From positions 124,001 to 188,000 of the forward strand of contig JAGYVD010000003.1 of NCBI GenBank assembly GCA_021209875.1: a stretch of DNA of 64,000 nucleotides. The letters are read 5' to 3'. The number at the start of each line of letters is the position of its first letter. Positions within the stretch are counted from its first letter, which is position 1. This document shows, in pieces, positions 23,301 through 35,123 of the stretch. Source of the DNA: Rosellinia necatrix. Its lineage: Eukaryota > Ascomycota > Sordariomycetes > Xylariales > Xylariaceae. The notes under the pieces are model-generated. The model saw nothing but the letters and a program-made list of their open reading frames with translations, was not told the DNA's origin and made no database searches. Both the position numbers and the translations under genes were made by a program.

Positions 23301-23485
23301 GGGGTGGCCGAAGCGGCCGAAGCAGCAGAAGCAGCAGAAGCAGCGGCGGCGGCTTTTGCCTTCTCGGTGGCAGCCTTCTTTGCTCGTTTCTGGGTACGCT
23401 TCTTGAGCTCGTTCTTGGATATCATCTCGCCCGTCACATCATCCAGCACGAGCTTTGCTGTGGCCTCAGCGATGGCGTCGGCCAT
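20334..23485 (-). CDS. GLN4: Cytosolic glutaminyl-tRNA synthetase, 15 exons
   Basis: Class I synthetase charging tRNA-Gln in the cytosol. Exons (minus): 23485-23198, 23083-23030, 22972-22831, 22726-22601, 22536-22479, 22430-22314, 22260-22238, 22165-22106, 21984-21920, 21763-21721, 21628-21588, 21528-21428, 21339-21048, 20909-20478 and 20417-20334. They join in frame to 641 residues. A Lys/Ala-rich N-terminal tail leads to [20 protein letters not shown] (HIGH motif, split by intron 2), [32 protein letters not shown] and the KMSKS-type signal in [12 protein letters not shown], followed by the beta-barrel anticodon-binding domains and the tail [16 protein letters not shown]. These distinguish GlnRS from GluRS. 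Yeast Gln4 (809 residues) has an extra N-terminal RNA-binding domain that is absent here. Exon 7 is only 23 bases. Confidence 0.95.
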
Positions 23486-24400
23486 TTTGAATCAGATTTG
23501 GGGTATGCGGTATGCGATCGTAAATTAGAGGGTGTGGTCAATCTCGGTATTCCGTCTTGTTTTAGTTCGGTAGTTGGCCGACAGGGAAATGGGCGATGGG
23601 CGGTGGCCAATGTGTGTGACTCAACGTCGGAATATATTCAGGCGCAAACATCCAACAGTGAGACAAGGTACTTACTTGTATGTAAGTGGTGTTGGCTTCG
23701 GGTGCGGGTGCTCATGGAGGGGCAGGCAGGGGAGATAAGCATAGCCACAGAATGGAGGGGCAGATCACGCTAGTATGAAAGTCAACAGCCACAAATGCCA
23801 CAGACCCCTGGGTCCTTAGTAGGTACCAAGGTACTTACCTACTTCCCTACTCCCCACTTACCTAGGTAGGTGCGTAATCGGGGGGCACAGGCCTCTAAAC
23901 TAACCTACCTAGCTCTTGAAGTCCATCAACTTACACATATGGACACATCTAAAACCACAAGCAAAAAAGTGGTTGATTCGTACTTTTCCTTTCCTTTCCT
24001 TTTTTTGCTTTTTTTATTTCTTTTCTTTTCTTTTCTTTTTTGCTGTCAAAAGGATTATATAAAGGGTATCGGTATCCAGCTCATTGCTTGCTTGCTCGCT
24101 CTACTGTCACTGACGCTGCCTTCGTGTGCTTGCCGTCGTCCATCTATTATCACCGAACTTGACTGCCGCGATAATCCAAGGTTGCCTCAGTTTTGACGCC
24201 GTTTACATCCCCAAGAAGTGCTCATGTACTCATCGGAACATGTCGTACCAGCAACTGTAATTATACCGATAACCGTGTCAACGGGCTCGCACGCAAGCCC
24301 TATCGTTTTTTTTTTTTTTTTTTAAGTAAGGAGGTACCCCGGATAGTTGTAGAAGAAGGTGGGTATGATATTACGCTGTTCACCATATGAGATGATAAAC
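23486..24400. other. Intergenic spacer, no gene seen
   Basis: Contains several TACCTA/TAGGTA motifs at 23820-23910, a pyrimidine-rich T/C run at 23985-24045 and a poly(T) run near 24307-24323. No coding region is supported. Confidence 0.5.
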
Positions 24401-26379
24401 TCATAGTTGTAGGTTCTCAAATGCCTTTTGGCATTCGACGTCGCGTTTCGTGCGCGTCGCCTCAGCCTCTTCTTTGTCGCCGGCTTCCAGATGCCAAGCC
24501 TCGAGGAGTGTCAAGGTTTCGTAGTAGTTCTTGCCGGGCTGCCATGCTTGGCTTTGCACTATATCGAACGTTAGTATGTTAGAGGGGGGGGGGGTGGGGG
24601 GAAGGCGGGAAAAGAGACGTAGGGAGAGGTAGGGGGAGGTAGGGAGAGGGGAGACTCGTGGAATACCCACCGTCGGCAGCCTGTCGTAGATAATTTCTCG
24701 CCAGTTTATGATCGCAGTCGAACTGGGCTTTCCCATCGCGGCAACGCGCCCGGTTATTCTGGGCGAGGGCGTAAAGGCATACAAAGTGCAGGTATCCATG
24801 TGGCCGGTCTTCCGGTACCTGGTCGAGCATCTTCAACGCCAGGGCCGGGATCCTGTCGTCCGCCCATGCCGTCTGGTTCCCGAACACGACCAGCAGGTCT
24901 GCCCGCAGGTTCCACGGGTCGCCCACCTCCTCCAGGTTGGGCATCGTCGCCGTCGGGATATTCTCCACGGTCCAGAGCCCCTGGTTCATGTAGTAGCGGT
25001 GGTTATACGACCGGTCCATCGGCAACATGTCCCAGGGCTGGATGAGCGTGTAGTCGAACGGCTTGCCGTCGAACGTGCCGTTGCTCTGCATCGAGGGGAT
25101 CCTCCGGGCCCACTGGAACATCAGGAGACTGTGGTCCATGTCGGAATTCCCCGCCAGGTTCGCGATGGCGGCCAACACCCGCTTTAGGTTGGGGTTCAGC
25201 CCGTTGGTGCGAGCCGCGTACGCGGCCAGGTAGTTCCAGAGCGCCCGGTGAATCCCGGGGTCCGGATACCGCCTAATGACTTCCATCAGCTCGTAGACGG
25301 CGAAGTGCGCCGCTCCCCTCAACACGCTGTCGACGCGAGCGAACGCCCGCCGACAGAAGCCTCCCCCTTCTTGGATCTTCCCGATCGAGAGCAGCCAGCA
25401 GCCGTGGGTGAGGAGCGCTACGGACCGTACGGCATCGCTCTTGTGGTATATGTCCAGCTGTTTGAAGTAGTTTCTGTCCAGCGGCGGTGGTACGAACGGA
25501 TTATCCAGCGACCAAAATAGGTACGCCTCCTGTAAGAGAAAGTCGTCCGGCGCCTGGATCTGTTTGGGGAGCCGCGGTGGTGACGGCGGCGGCGGCGGTG
25601 TCCCGCACCGTAGCGTAGGCGGCAGATCACCCGACTGAGCAGCCTCGAGAAGGTCAACTGGTCGAAGGCCTTTTCTTCTTATGTAAGCCGACACGTCGAC
25701 GGTTCTGCCGTTGCGACGAAATGTGCTCTCCTTCCCCATCGCCAGCCGGTGTTGCTGCAGATAGAGCAGGTTGGCCACATCGGATTGGCGGTTGTTCTTG
25801 AAGAACTTCCATTGGGTCAGCTTCGTCTTGTACATCTTTTGCCTTATCTCCGATGTTAGTCGTGACGTCTATTTCTCCATTGCGATTCTAAGAGTGTGAC
25901 CACTCACGTGGCCCGAAATCCTCGCTTCTCTTCTAGAATTTCCATTACATCCTACCCAAAAACGGAATCGTCAGTATACATCGCATGGGATATTTCCGGG
26001 GGAGGGGTAAGAGGTCAGAACGTCGAGCAAACCGGACCGCGAAGCTGGCTGGTGGCCGTTCTATTCTCACGCAAAGAGGATGCCACGCGCCAATGCGTCC
26101 GGTAAAACTAACCTTTAAGCGTCGGTTCTCATCCAAATACAACCGCGCAATGTCTGCTTTCACGGCTTCCCATGCTTCTATACTGTGGGGCTTTCGACGT
26201 CGATTACCCAGCCGCCGTGTATTGGCAGATACCGGCTCACAAGATTCGGAGTCTCTCTCTGTCTCCGTGGGCGGTGAGGTTTCGGGCTCCGTAGACGTTG
26301 CAGAGCTCGTCGCCTCTTTATCGGACTCGGGGGACGAATAGCCCCCGAGCACGGCTACGGCATAGGAGGTCTTGTTCAT
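24401..26379 (-). CDS. Clr5-domain protein
   Basis: Four exons (minus): 26379-26113, 25951-25908, 25842-24671 and 24558-24401, giving 546 residues. The N-terminal 65 residues are Ser/Thr/Glu-rich. A Clr5-type domain of about 55 residues then spans the first two introns: W-x-V-K-x-DI-x-RLYLDENRRLK, DVMEILEEKRGFRAT and QKMYKTKLTQWKFFKNN. This domain is common and often multiplied in filamentous ascomycetes and is named after a fission-yeast silencing factor; DNA or chromatin binding is presumed, not shown. The remaining 400 residues are helical and TPR-like, with ALALKMLDQVPEDRPHGYLH and a C-terminal helix QPGKNYYETLTLLEAW. A Pro run at about residue 180 comes from a GGC repeat. Partners and targets are unknown. 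Confidence 0.82.
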
Positions 26380-28468
26380 CTCACTTCGGCCGTCAGATGG
26401 CAATGTACCTGCGTATCTGTGGGCGTTGGGAGCCAATGACGGAGGATATGTGAGGACAAAATGATAGCGCTGTCGGGGGTGGAACCTCGGTAGTGATCCC
26501 CAGACACCCCGAAGGGAACCAGCATTCTCCGGCCCAAACCTGTATCCTCCAACGGGTCCTCTGGTGCCGTGACGTGACGGTGGTAAGGACAGGAGACGGC
26601 TGACAGTTGTAACGAACGATGGGGAACGTGAGAGAAGATCGGTGGGTGCCAAAATGTCGAAATCTGACAGCTTACAGCTAGGTGGATATGGCAGGTTGAT
26701 CGGTCGCTTTGAAGGGACAAGCCAAGATTCTGGGCACCGCTGCCCTTGTTATGGGCCGGGGTTAAAGAGACCAGGATGACCGCCCTTTTTTTCAGCCACA
26801 GGTCAGAGCCAAACCAGAGTCATCATAGCGAGGAGGGCCAATTATGCATGCTCTTATGCAGTCTCTACCATAGGCCGTCAGGAGAGTCGTACAGTGCCGT
26901 AGGCTATTCCCGATTCTCTGGTCGCCCTGCTTGTGTATGGGATAGATGGGATGTCAACGGATGTCATACCGGTGCTAGCGCGCCATGCCCCAATGTTTGC
27001 CGTGACGGGCTGTACATACTACTGTATGTAGTATGTAGTCATGTCGTGTATTGAATCCAGCCTGACGCTTCTTTTCTTTTCATGATTTCTTGCACGTATC
27101 CTTGCAGTATCTGCCACTACACACGCATATCGAGTCTCCCGTGATAAGCGCGTACTAGTCTAGTTAGGAGGGCGGGACAAATTTATGCGAGTGGACGCAC
27201 TAGTTAAAGGACACAAAAAAAGCGACACTATCCTTCTTTCCACACACACCATAACGCAAATAAACGCTTAACGTTCAGCGGTAAAGTTGGCCTTAGGATG
27301 CCGGGATTTCAGGCATCTAATGTAGGTACAGTAGGCACCTTCTTGAACAGAGTCATTCCCCAGCCATCTGTTCATCTATCCCTACCTTATCTGTCAGTAA
27401 CATGCCGAGTTAGCGCTGACAACGCAACTATTAGTGTGTTGTAGCGTAGAGTCAGCACCAGCAAACCTTGGGTAGCAAACTAGCATAAATGCGTATTCGA
27501 TGTTAGTAATAGTACCTCTTACGCACTGTATCGAAGGCAACCTGTAGGTTATATTTATTTACACACTGGCTTTGGCTTTGGCCGTGGTCAGACGACAGCA
27601 CGAGAATTGTAGGGAGGGTTTACAGTTACAGCTTAATTAGTTATCCCCACCTTATCCTTTATATATAGGTACCATACCTACTTAAGTAGTAGTAGTATAC
27701 CTACTTAAGTAGTAGTAGTATACCTACTTAAGTATGTATGTATATGGTTGAGTAGTAGTATGATCTGCCCATAACTGTGGATATAACTGTGTATACCTAT
27801 AGTTATACTTAGCGTCTCTCTAGTAGCTGGCTAGGTAGGTTGTCGAAAAGTCGTCAAGACACGCACCGTACACTATCCACGTAGGGTCTGCCTCAAGCAA
27901 AGCAGTGTTGGGGTGTCCATAACGGTGCTGAGTAGCCCAGGTAATTCGCGATACACGGTTGGTAGATATTTGGCCGGCAAAGTCGGAGAATTATCCCAGC
28001 ACGCTCTTCATCGTGGAAATCATCCCATCCCATTCCAGTTAGGTTAACTGCTGCTCATCTGTTCCTACGCCTTTCATATGCCCTTCGGATACCCTATGCC
28101 GACCTAAAGGATCATGTTATAGGATGCTCTAGGTTAGTGTATGCTATGTGACTGCAAGCCCATCAGAAAGGTATTGATCCAAGGGTAGGCATAGAAGATC
28201 ATGTCACACCGGCATCTCCCATGTTCTCATCGGATGGTGCCGGTGACGGGCTGGGAGATGCCCTGCGCAAAATAGGCAAAATAGGCTGACTACTCAAGCA
28301 ACCGGGATCAAGGGACGGCGCACATACACCACGGGCTGAAACCGCGTTTCACAATCTTCACTCGGATCAGGACAATGATGCGGATATCTGCTGACATGAA
28401 CACTCTCGCTAGCCTACATAATTTACAGCATACTCAGAGGCCCACGAGCAGAGAAGAGGACGAGAGAC
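26380..28468. other. Intergenic spacer, 2.1 kb, with a 23-base tandem repeat
   Basis: No supported coding region. The 23-base tandem at 27675 and scattered TAGGTA motifs are its only clear structure. Confidence 0.5.
27675..27735. repeat. 23-base tandem repeat
   Basis: Two full copies and one partial copy of TACCTACTTAAGTAGTAGT plus AGTA. The inner CTACTTAAGTAG is itself a palindrome, so each unit could fold back. The array runs into TATG repeats. Confidence 0.9.
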
Positions 28469-29380
28469 TCACCGGCTGGCAAATCTCTGCTTGGTCCGGA
28501 TTGCGGTACCTTCCTCATCAAAAATGCCGCTCACGCTCGGGTGGTTCGCCACAGCCTCAGCCCAACGAGAGAAGTTGGGTGCTTTGACCTTCAGCTCGTC
28601 AAGGAGGCTCTGCGGAATGACTCCGTACTTGGGCCATGTCCAGAACCGGATCACGAACGAGCCCGTCAGAACCTATCACACCCCGTTGTGGTTAGCACAG
28701 AGCCGGCACATGTTTCACAGCCGTCGCTAGGGAAAGGGAAGCACGGAAAAGACGGCGCGAAAAAGGGAAGGGGGGGAAGGGGAGGAGGGAGGGTGGGCAG
28801 TCCACATACCTCGGCAAGCGTGAGTTTATCACTGCCGTTGAAGAACGGACCGGCATTGGCCAATAGCGGCTCGATCTCCTTCACGGTAGCGTCCACCGTC
28901 TTCTGAACGGCAGCCGAGCGCTCCTCGTCCGTCTTCGCAGTGATAAGAGGGATCAGGGACGAGTTCACTTTGGACATGAAGGTGTCGACGAAGAAGGCAA
29001 CTCGAGCACGAGTCAAGGCGCCGTTGGCGTCACTAGATGCCGGGACCAGATGGGACGGGAAAGCATCAGCCAAGTAAGCGGCTACGATGGCAGATTCGGT
29101 GACGATCTGGCCGTCGACGGCCAAAGACGGCACCAACCCTCGGGGGTTCACTTGGAGATACTCGGCGGTCCGCGGCACCGAGAGATCGATGATCTCCTCC
29201 TCGAACGGCACGCCCAGCTCGGAGAGCGCGATGTGAGCACGATGCGCCCCTTTCCATCCATTAGTCAGTCGATGGCTGGGGATGGTTGGGGACTAGCACC
29301 AATACCCCCCAGAGGCGCTTGCACTTACAAGGGCAACCGTGGTTAGTGTATAGCTTTAGCTTGGGGGCTGCAACGGCCAT
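28469..29380 (-). CDS. Glutathione S-transferase, omega/CPWA type
   Basis: Exons (minus): 29380-29329, 29249-28810 and 28672-28469, 231 residues. The N-terminal thioredoxin-fold domain starts KLKLYTNHGCPWAHRAHI. Cys16 in CPWA stands where omega and related classes carry their catalytic Cys, suggesting thioltransferase or dehydroascorbate-reductase type chemistry rather than classical Tyr/Ser conjugation. The glutathione-binding segment GLVPSLAVDGQIVTESAIV contains the usual cis-Pro and E-S pair. The C-terminal helical domain includes FFNGSDKLTLAEV, normally continued by the interface helix in exon 3 (VLTGSFVIRFW). Introns use GTAAGT and GTATGT donors. The stop TGA at 28469 overlaps a GTGAGT that could be a further donor, so a longer C-terminus is possible. 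No stress-gene neighbours are evident. Confidence 0.9.
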
Positions 29381-30587
29381 GATGAGCAAATAGTGTCACT
29401 CCCTTGTAGGCAGGTAGGTAGGTACTTCGTTGTTTGTTTTTTTAAGTAAGCGGGTGTTGCCCAGGTGCTGCGAAGTAGGTAGCGATAGATAGGTAATAGG
29501 TTAAGGAGATAACGAGTTTAAAATGCCTTGATGGCCTATTAGATTACCCGAGACGTAGCACAGGTTATATACTTTCGGCATCTGCACGTACAAGTATATA
29601 CTTTGGCTGATGACGACGCGGGGTGCAATGGTGTGCTCGAGGTGATTTATAAGCCCCGCTTCCTTAAGTCCCTTATAACTATCTCCGGCCCGGCATTATG
29701 CAAGAGTCCGGAGGGTGCCTTGGCATGGGACGAGACCCTCTACCTTCTTTCCCGTCATCCCTTCCATACCAGCGAATAGTGCTAAAAGAACCAGGGGAGG
29801 GGGACATGAATTCCTCCGAGTCCAGGGTTCTCTTTGTCATAACTGCACCTTCCAGCGATTCCATGGCGCATTGCATACACTTGTTGTTGACAGGTAGTAT
29901 AGTATGACGGGGAATGTGATATGTCGGAGCGAGCGAGACTCTCGGCCGTCCTTCGGACGAGCCGGCCGAATCTCTATGATCCCTCCCCGTCATTAGTGTC
30001 TCCAATACCACTTCTTGAGAAGCAAACAAGATAGGTCATTCTATGAAAAATCCCTAGAAGATGCGCCCAGAAGATGCGGATCGCTATTTACACAAGCGAC
30101 AGGTCAAACGTAGGAGTTCAAAGGTCATTGTCCCGAGTTCGGACACGAGTGCAATCCCACGCTGTCATATGAGAATAAGACAATTAACAAAGATCAGCAA
30201 CAAAGGTATCAATGAAGAAGATCCACGAAGGGGTGCATGTCTAAATACAATAAGCATTCAGAGAGAGAAAGCACAAAGGGACAAGTCTTCATCTGAATTC
30301 AGTACTATACTGTTGACCGACGAACAATGGCATCAGAAGGGCTTCGAACACTATAAAGTATGCGCGCGCACGGTCAGAAACCCCAAATCTACTCCTCAGA
30401 TCTCGAGATCAATAGCGTTTTTGGCATTTCGATATTCACTTACCAAATCACCTACGGACCAGCCCACGCACACACCATCACCGACCAGAACGCTTACCAT
30501 CTCATCTCATCCCATCTCATCCCATTCCATTCCATCCCATCCCACTCCATCCCAAACGAAGAAGGGGAAAAAAAGAAGAAGAAAAAA
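29381..30587. other. Intergenic spacer, no gene seen
   Basis: Contains AGGTAGGTAGGTAC near 29411 and a degenerate CATCTCATCCCATTCC repeat at about 30498-30552 in the leader of the next gene. No coding region is supported. Confidence 0.5.
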
Positions 30588-31663
30588 ATGGACCCCACCA
30601 CGTACGACCTCCCCGCCAGCCCCCAGGCCCCCTCCTCCTTCTGCCAAGCGATCGTGTTCTTCTACGCGTGCGGCTGCCGAGCGCCGGAGCCCGTGTACTG
30701 CTGCCAGCCGGTGCCGGGGAGCGGCGAGGCGGACGCCGCGGGGGTGAGCGGCAGCAGCAGCAACCCGTGCCGGCACGAGAAGCCGGAGCTCGTGGTGGCC
30801 AAGCTGCCGCTCGCGTGCGGGTCGCGCCTCGGCGGGTCGGCGGCGTGCGGCGCCGAGGAGAGGACCCCGGCGCCAGGGAGTTCGTGCGCGAGGTCGACAC
30901 CGCCGAGCGGCTGGAGCTTGTCGTGCTCAGCGACCCGGCGGCGCTGCCCACCAGTAGCGGCGGCGGTGGCGCCGGTGCTGCCGTCACCGTCGCCGTCGCC
31001 GACGCGCTCCCCGCCAGGGTGGATGGCGAGTTCACGGTAAGTCAAGTCGTGTCGGGGGCCAAGCCCGCGCGGACGAAGAAGTTCTCGCCGACCGCGGCGC
31101 CGTTCGTACCCGGGTCTTGGGCCGGCGCTTCGCTGCCCCCGCCGCCCCCGGCGCCTCCCTCTGCCCCCGTCGTCGCTGCCGAGGGTGGCGCTGAGGGAGC
31201 AATTAGAGCGGAGCCGGCCGAGGAGAGCGAGAGTCTACAGGATGAGCCTATTCCAGCTAAAGAGACGGCATGTGGTGAAGTGGTTCAGGCTATTGAGCCC
31301 AAGCTCGAGCTCGAGCCCGAGCCCGAGCCCGTGTCTAAGTTTGAGCCTAATGACATCCAGTCCCCGGAGGATGGGTTCGTTGATGTCGACCTAGACGACA
31401 CTGGGTCGGTACTTGCGTTTACCGCCGCGGAGCTCGTTCCTAGCACCACCGTGCCAGTAGAGCAGGAATTTAGCGAAAAGGAACCGGGGCCTCAAGCGAG
31501 AGCCTCAATGGACGAACCCGAGCCGCCCTCATTCGATCAGATGATGAGATCTTGGACCAAGGAGAAACAGTCCGCGCCTAAGGCCTCAAGGAGCTGTATG
31601 GGGGGCATTTCGGCGCTTTTCTCCATGATAGGCCGCCGTGAGACTTTCAAGGCAGTTCAGTAA
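30588..31663 (+). CDS. Cysteine-rich hypothetical protein (C-x8-CGC type), frame interrupted
   Basis: No named domain recognised. The first frame starts at the ATG at 30588 and carries FCQAIVFFYACGC, VYCCQPVPG, NPCRHEKPELVV and KLPLACGSRL, so about eight cysteines fall in the first 90 residues. Near 30855-30865 (purine run GAGGAGAGGAC) the plausible protein moves to another frame, continuing DPGAREFVREVDTAERLEL and running to a TAA at 31663. Dropping one GA or AG dinucleotide would join the two, giving about 357 residues. No convincing intron explains the shift: the only frame-compatible GT-AG span would delete conserved-looking cysteines. After the junction come a Pro-rich stretch, an acidic Glu/Pro repeat (ELEPEPEP) and a basic tail. 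The C-x8-CGC start matches the gene at 6019. It may be a recent pseudogene or a sequence error. Confidence 0.55.
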
Positions 31664-32085
31664 TAGCCTTCGATGATTCGGTAAGTGCTTTTGCTCGTCG
31701 TATTCCTAACCCTGGGGGTACGTCATTTACAGCTCGTACGACGGCTGGGGGCATGCGGTAAGTTTCCGTCCCTTCTCTCCTTTGCTTGTGGGGGACAGAA
31801 ATAGGTATGTATTCATCAAAGTCACTTCTACCCATATATATATATTGCCGGCGCAAGTAACAGACCATTGGCCGAGCCGGCATCTCTAGACTAAGCTAGA
31901 CGGAGTATAAGTAGCGTAAGGCTTAGGAGTCCAAGCGGACAACTAAGTTTGCCTTAATTTAGAAACACGGGATCGACCCGCCCTTCTCATCCATCAGTGC
32001 CTCAATCCATCCATGATCATCGTTCAGTGTGCGTCGTTGACAATTAGGGCTTATGAGTGCCATGGCACTGCCGGCAGGCAATACT
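31664..32085. other. Convergent intergenic spacer, no gene seen
   Basis: Sits between the 3' ends of two convergent genes. A GTAAGT at 31681 and an ACAG near 31730 could mark a 3'-UTR intron, but no coding continuation was found. Confidence 0.4.
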
Positions 32086-33624
32086 TCATTCCATCAGCTG
32101 CTCATGAAGCCGCTTCGGCATCTGAGCCGGATCGCCCCCGTTCTCCATAGCATTGACCCATTTCTCTACGCGCCTCATTGTGAATTCGTTGTCACAGTTC
32201 TGAACCGCCGCCTCGTAATCTCTCAAGTTGGCGCTTTCCCGCCAGATGTCCACAAAGCCTGGCGCACGGTCTATCATCTCCTCAATGTAGATTTTCCGAA
32301 GCTGGGTGATCTCGTAGCGTCTGAGTTCCCGCGAGTAAGCCTCGTCGGTTGGGTAATAAGCCCGGATCGGGTCTCTGAATCGGTCGAACTTTTGCTGAAG
32401 GAAGGCCGGAAACTGACACGCTTCGTGCGGAGGGACACATACAATGCATTGCCAGTCAACAACGCCCATGAATATGCCATCCTCATTGACGAAGATGTTA
32501 TCGAGGGAAAGTGCGTCATGGCAGAGTATAGTAGAGAGTGGTGTTGTCGAAGATGTGATAAATTTAGGCATTAATCTCTTAACATTTCTAGTCAACTCTA
32601 ACAGCTGGTGCAAGGTTTCCACCTCACTGTTGTCTGTGGCGCAATCAAGTCGTTTCATGAGGTTCGACGACGCGAACCGTAAGCGACTTTCCATCCAGTC
32701 AGATATTCTAAAGTAAGGGCCGCGACTATAGTCTAATAGAGCGCGATATCCCTGAAAAAGCGCCATGGAGACCGTTTCGCCAATAATATGGGTGCTGGCG
32801 TTTGGATCAGGAGCCACTTCGTTGATGTTAGTCATGCATGGCTGGTAGATGCTCCCGATGCCCCCATAGAATGGTTGGTTGAACGTGGACGCGGAAAAGA
32901 CGGCAATTTGCTTCACAAGCCGCTCTTTCAACCCCATGGACACAGACTCCCAGCACTCGAACAGTGGCTTTCCCTCGAGCTTCGTCATCAAAATCCATTC
33001 GTAGCCAAGCGGGCCATTTCCCAAGGAATCGTACGCTCTTACGCGGGGAACGCGCAGGGAAGTATACCGACCAACCCAATCCAATGTCGCTACCTCTGAT
33101 TCTGTTTTGGCATGGCGCCAAACGGGAAGCGATATGCGCATGATGAAGGCTTGGTAGTCGAAAGAAACATCGTAAAGCTTGCTGAATACGCCGTCATGAA
33201 GGAATTGAACAGTATACTCTTGGTCAGTGCCGATAGCTTCCTTCAGAGTCGTAACAATAGACATGATTGTCGGCTCGGCCACCCATGTCGAGTGAAGGTA
33301 CTGGTTATCCTTCTCCCAGTTCGAGACGCGTGCCTGGTCGTCTCCCAACGACTGTAGTGGGGGTACAATCAAAGCATCGACGGTGTTAACTGCATCGTGT
33401 TGGTCTACTACCCTAGAAGGTGATCTTGCTGGCTCTTCTAGGTTGGATTCCCGGTCTGAATCACCCCCGAAGAGTGAGTCATGTAATGGAGACTGCGCCT
33501 GCTGCTGATTCTCCGCGGCATTATCCATCCTGGGCGAAGTTCGCTCGAATGTTTGATCCGTGGAAGTGACCCCCCCGACAAGATCGACTAGTGTCGAGGG
33601 AGCATTACTAAGGAATGACTTCAA
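32086..33624 (-). CDS. APH-family (aminoglycoside phosphotransferase-like) kinase protein
   Basis: A single-exon frame of 512 residues with a protein-kinase-like fold of the APH/choline-kinase type. The first 110 residues are polar and probably disordered. The N-lobe includes FSKLYDVSF and FIMRISLPVW. The hinge region has YEWILMTKLEGKPLFECWE. The catalytic loop is CHDALSLDN with Asp370 and Asn376, and the metal-binding Asp lies in MGVVDWQCI about 20 residues later. Such proteins are numerous in filamentous fungi and their substrates are mostly unknown; aminoglycoside resistance should not be inferred. The catalytic residues look intact. The start may be the Met at 33624 or the later Met in PRMDNAAEN. 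No cluster partners are evident. Confidence 0.87.
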   Translation of the reverse strand: MKSFLSNAPSTLVDLVGGVTSTDQTFERTSPRMDNAAENQQQAQSPLHDSLFGGDSDRESNLEEPARSPSRVVDQHDAVNTVDALIVPPLQSLGDDQARVSNWEKDNQYLHSTWVAEPTIMSIVTTLKEAIGTDQEYTVQFLHDGVFSKLYDVSFDYQAFIMRISLPVWRHAKTESEVATLDWVGRYTSLRVPRVRAYDSLGNGPLGYEWILMTKLEGKPLFECWESVSMGLKERLVKQIAVFSASTFNQPFYGGIGSIYQPCMTNINEVAPDPNASTHIIGETVSMALFQGYRALLDYSRGPYFRISDWMESRLRFASSNLMKRLDCATDNSEVETLHQLLELTRNVKRLMPKFITSSTTPLSTILCHDALSLDNIFVNEDGIFMGVVDWQCIVCVPPHEACQFPAFLQQKFDRFRDPIRAYYPTDEAYSRELRRYEITQLRKIYIEEMIDRAPGFVDIWRESANLRDYEAAVQNCDNEFTMRRVEKWVNAMENGGDPAQMPKRLHEQLME

Positions 33625-35123
33625 GGCACTTGGGTATTGGTCCTGAATGTGCGAAATGGGAATTCGGCAAGACCAACAACCTCAGACTACCTACCTACCT
33701 AACCTAGACATAGAATAGAGGCAGAATGACCCGATGGAAAATAGGGAGGAAGGGAAGCGGCGGGCTTCCGATTATATCTGTATTATACGAAGATTAGGTG
33801 CTTGTCGAGTATACTTGGGTAACTTCATATCGCGTGTTGTACTTGCAATAGGTACCATGTAAGAGACCTAGGCAGATAGGGAGTGAAGGTTGTCACTCAG
33901 GTTGCACGCCATTTATATCTATCACTCGAGGGAAGTGAGGCAAACAGTAATCGTATTACTGATCCCCTTAGCAGATCATAACCTACCCGTATAGATACTC
34001 ATGGGCATGCAAATGCTGCCCTTATGCACACATTAACATCCCTTCTATATGATAATAATCGCACCAAGGCTCATTTATTGTAGCGAATAGAATGTTCGAC
34101 CAACAAAGTCAAGCTTATCCTACGCACCAGTCGCCTTTCAGCGACCGAATGACAGGCATACGCTCCGGCTTAATCGTGATCAGAGAAGAAATTTGCTCTC
34201 TGCCTGTAACTGACGGGTACCGAGAGCGAATAGGAGTCATTCTCAGTGACCAGAGCTTTTGAATAGCTCGGGACGCCGCGGCAATAGTATAAATAAGCGA
34301 GGACGGATAACGTAGCATCGCACGTGAAGAATACGTGAAGAATATGTATAATAGTCCGGGGATGAGAATGTATCTGTACAACCTACTATTCTGACCCAAC
34401 CTACTGGAACTCGCAATAGGTAATCTCTCCCGGCTATGATGAACCTCGATGAGATTCTTTGCCCTGTGACGACTGTGATTAACCTGCCAATGGCGGGTTT
34501 AGAAGTAATACATGATACGGAACATGAATCCCGTATGATATTGAATTCGGAAGAATGCACCAAGAGCTTAAAAAACGCGAATGTTGATAGTTGGCTCATA
34601 AATGAGGCGAATAACGTGAAGAAACAGAAGCGTGCAAAGAAATGTTTTGACGATAAGTCCTCAAGTATTCGGTATTCGTACTTATAGTGGACTATCTAGC
34701 TCATGTGGGGCCCTTTTCTAGCTTATCGGCAGCCAAGTGGCCAAGCAGCCAAGTTGCTTGACCTGTGTGGCGTTGTTGCAGATGTCCGATAAGGGAATTG
34801 CGACAGGGGTCTCCCGAACCCGTGTCCATCTCACTGAGGCATCAGCCAAACTTCAACATTGGTACCTGAATATCCAAGGCATAAACACCAAACCTCACCA
34901 CATCCCACGATCCTGAATTCGCCGGCGAAAGAGCGGTCAGCTGCGGACTAATATAATCACCGAATAGCTCTACATCCCCAAGAAGATTCCATCTACGTTG
35001 TGCCCTGCTCCCCGATACGCTACTTCGCCATCGACCACCGATCTACTTACTACAGAAGTAGTCCATCGCAGGGCGAGGTGCCCGAACAATCCAGAAACGA
35101 TACCGAGGGGCTTGTAGAACAAG
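33625..35123. other. Intergenic spacer, 1.5 kb, no gene seen
   Basis: A CTACCTACCTACC run lies near 33690. The short ORFs at 34115-34687 have no coding character that I can support. Confidence 0.5.

Noticed and set aside
32086..33624. Aminoglycoside-resistance gene
   Set aside because: The fold is APH-like, but fungal members of this large family act on other, mostly unknown, substrates; no resistance role can be claimed.
34115..34687. Short ORFs on both strands
   Set aside because: No coding bias or motif and no convincing intron joins.
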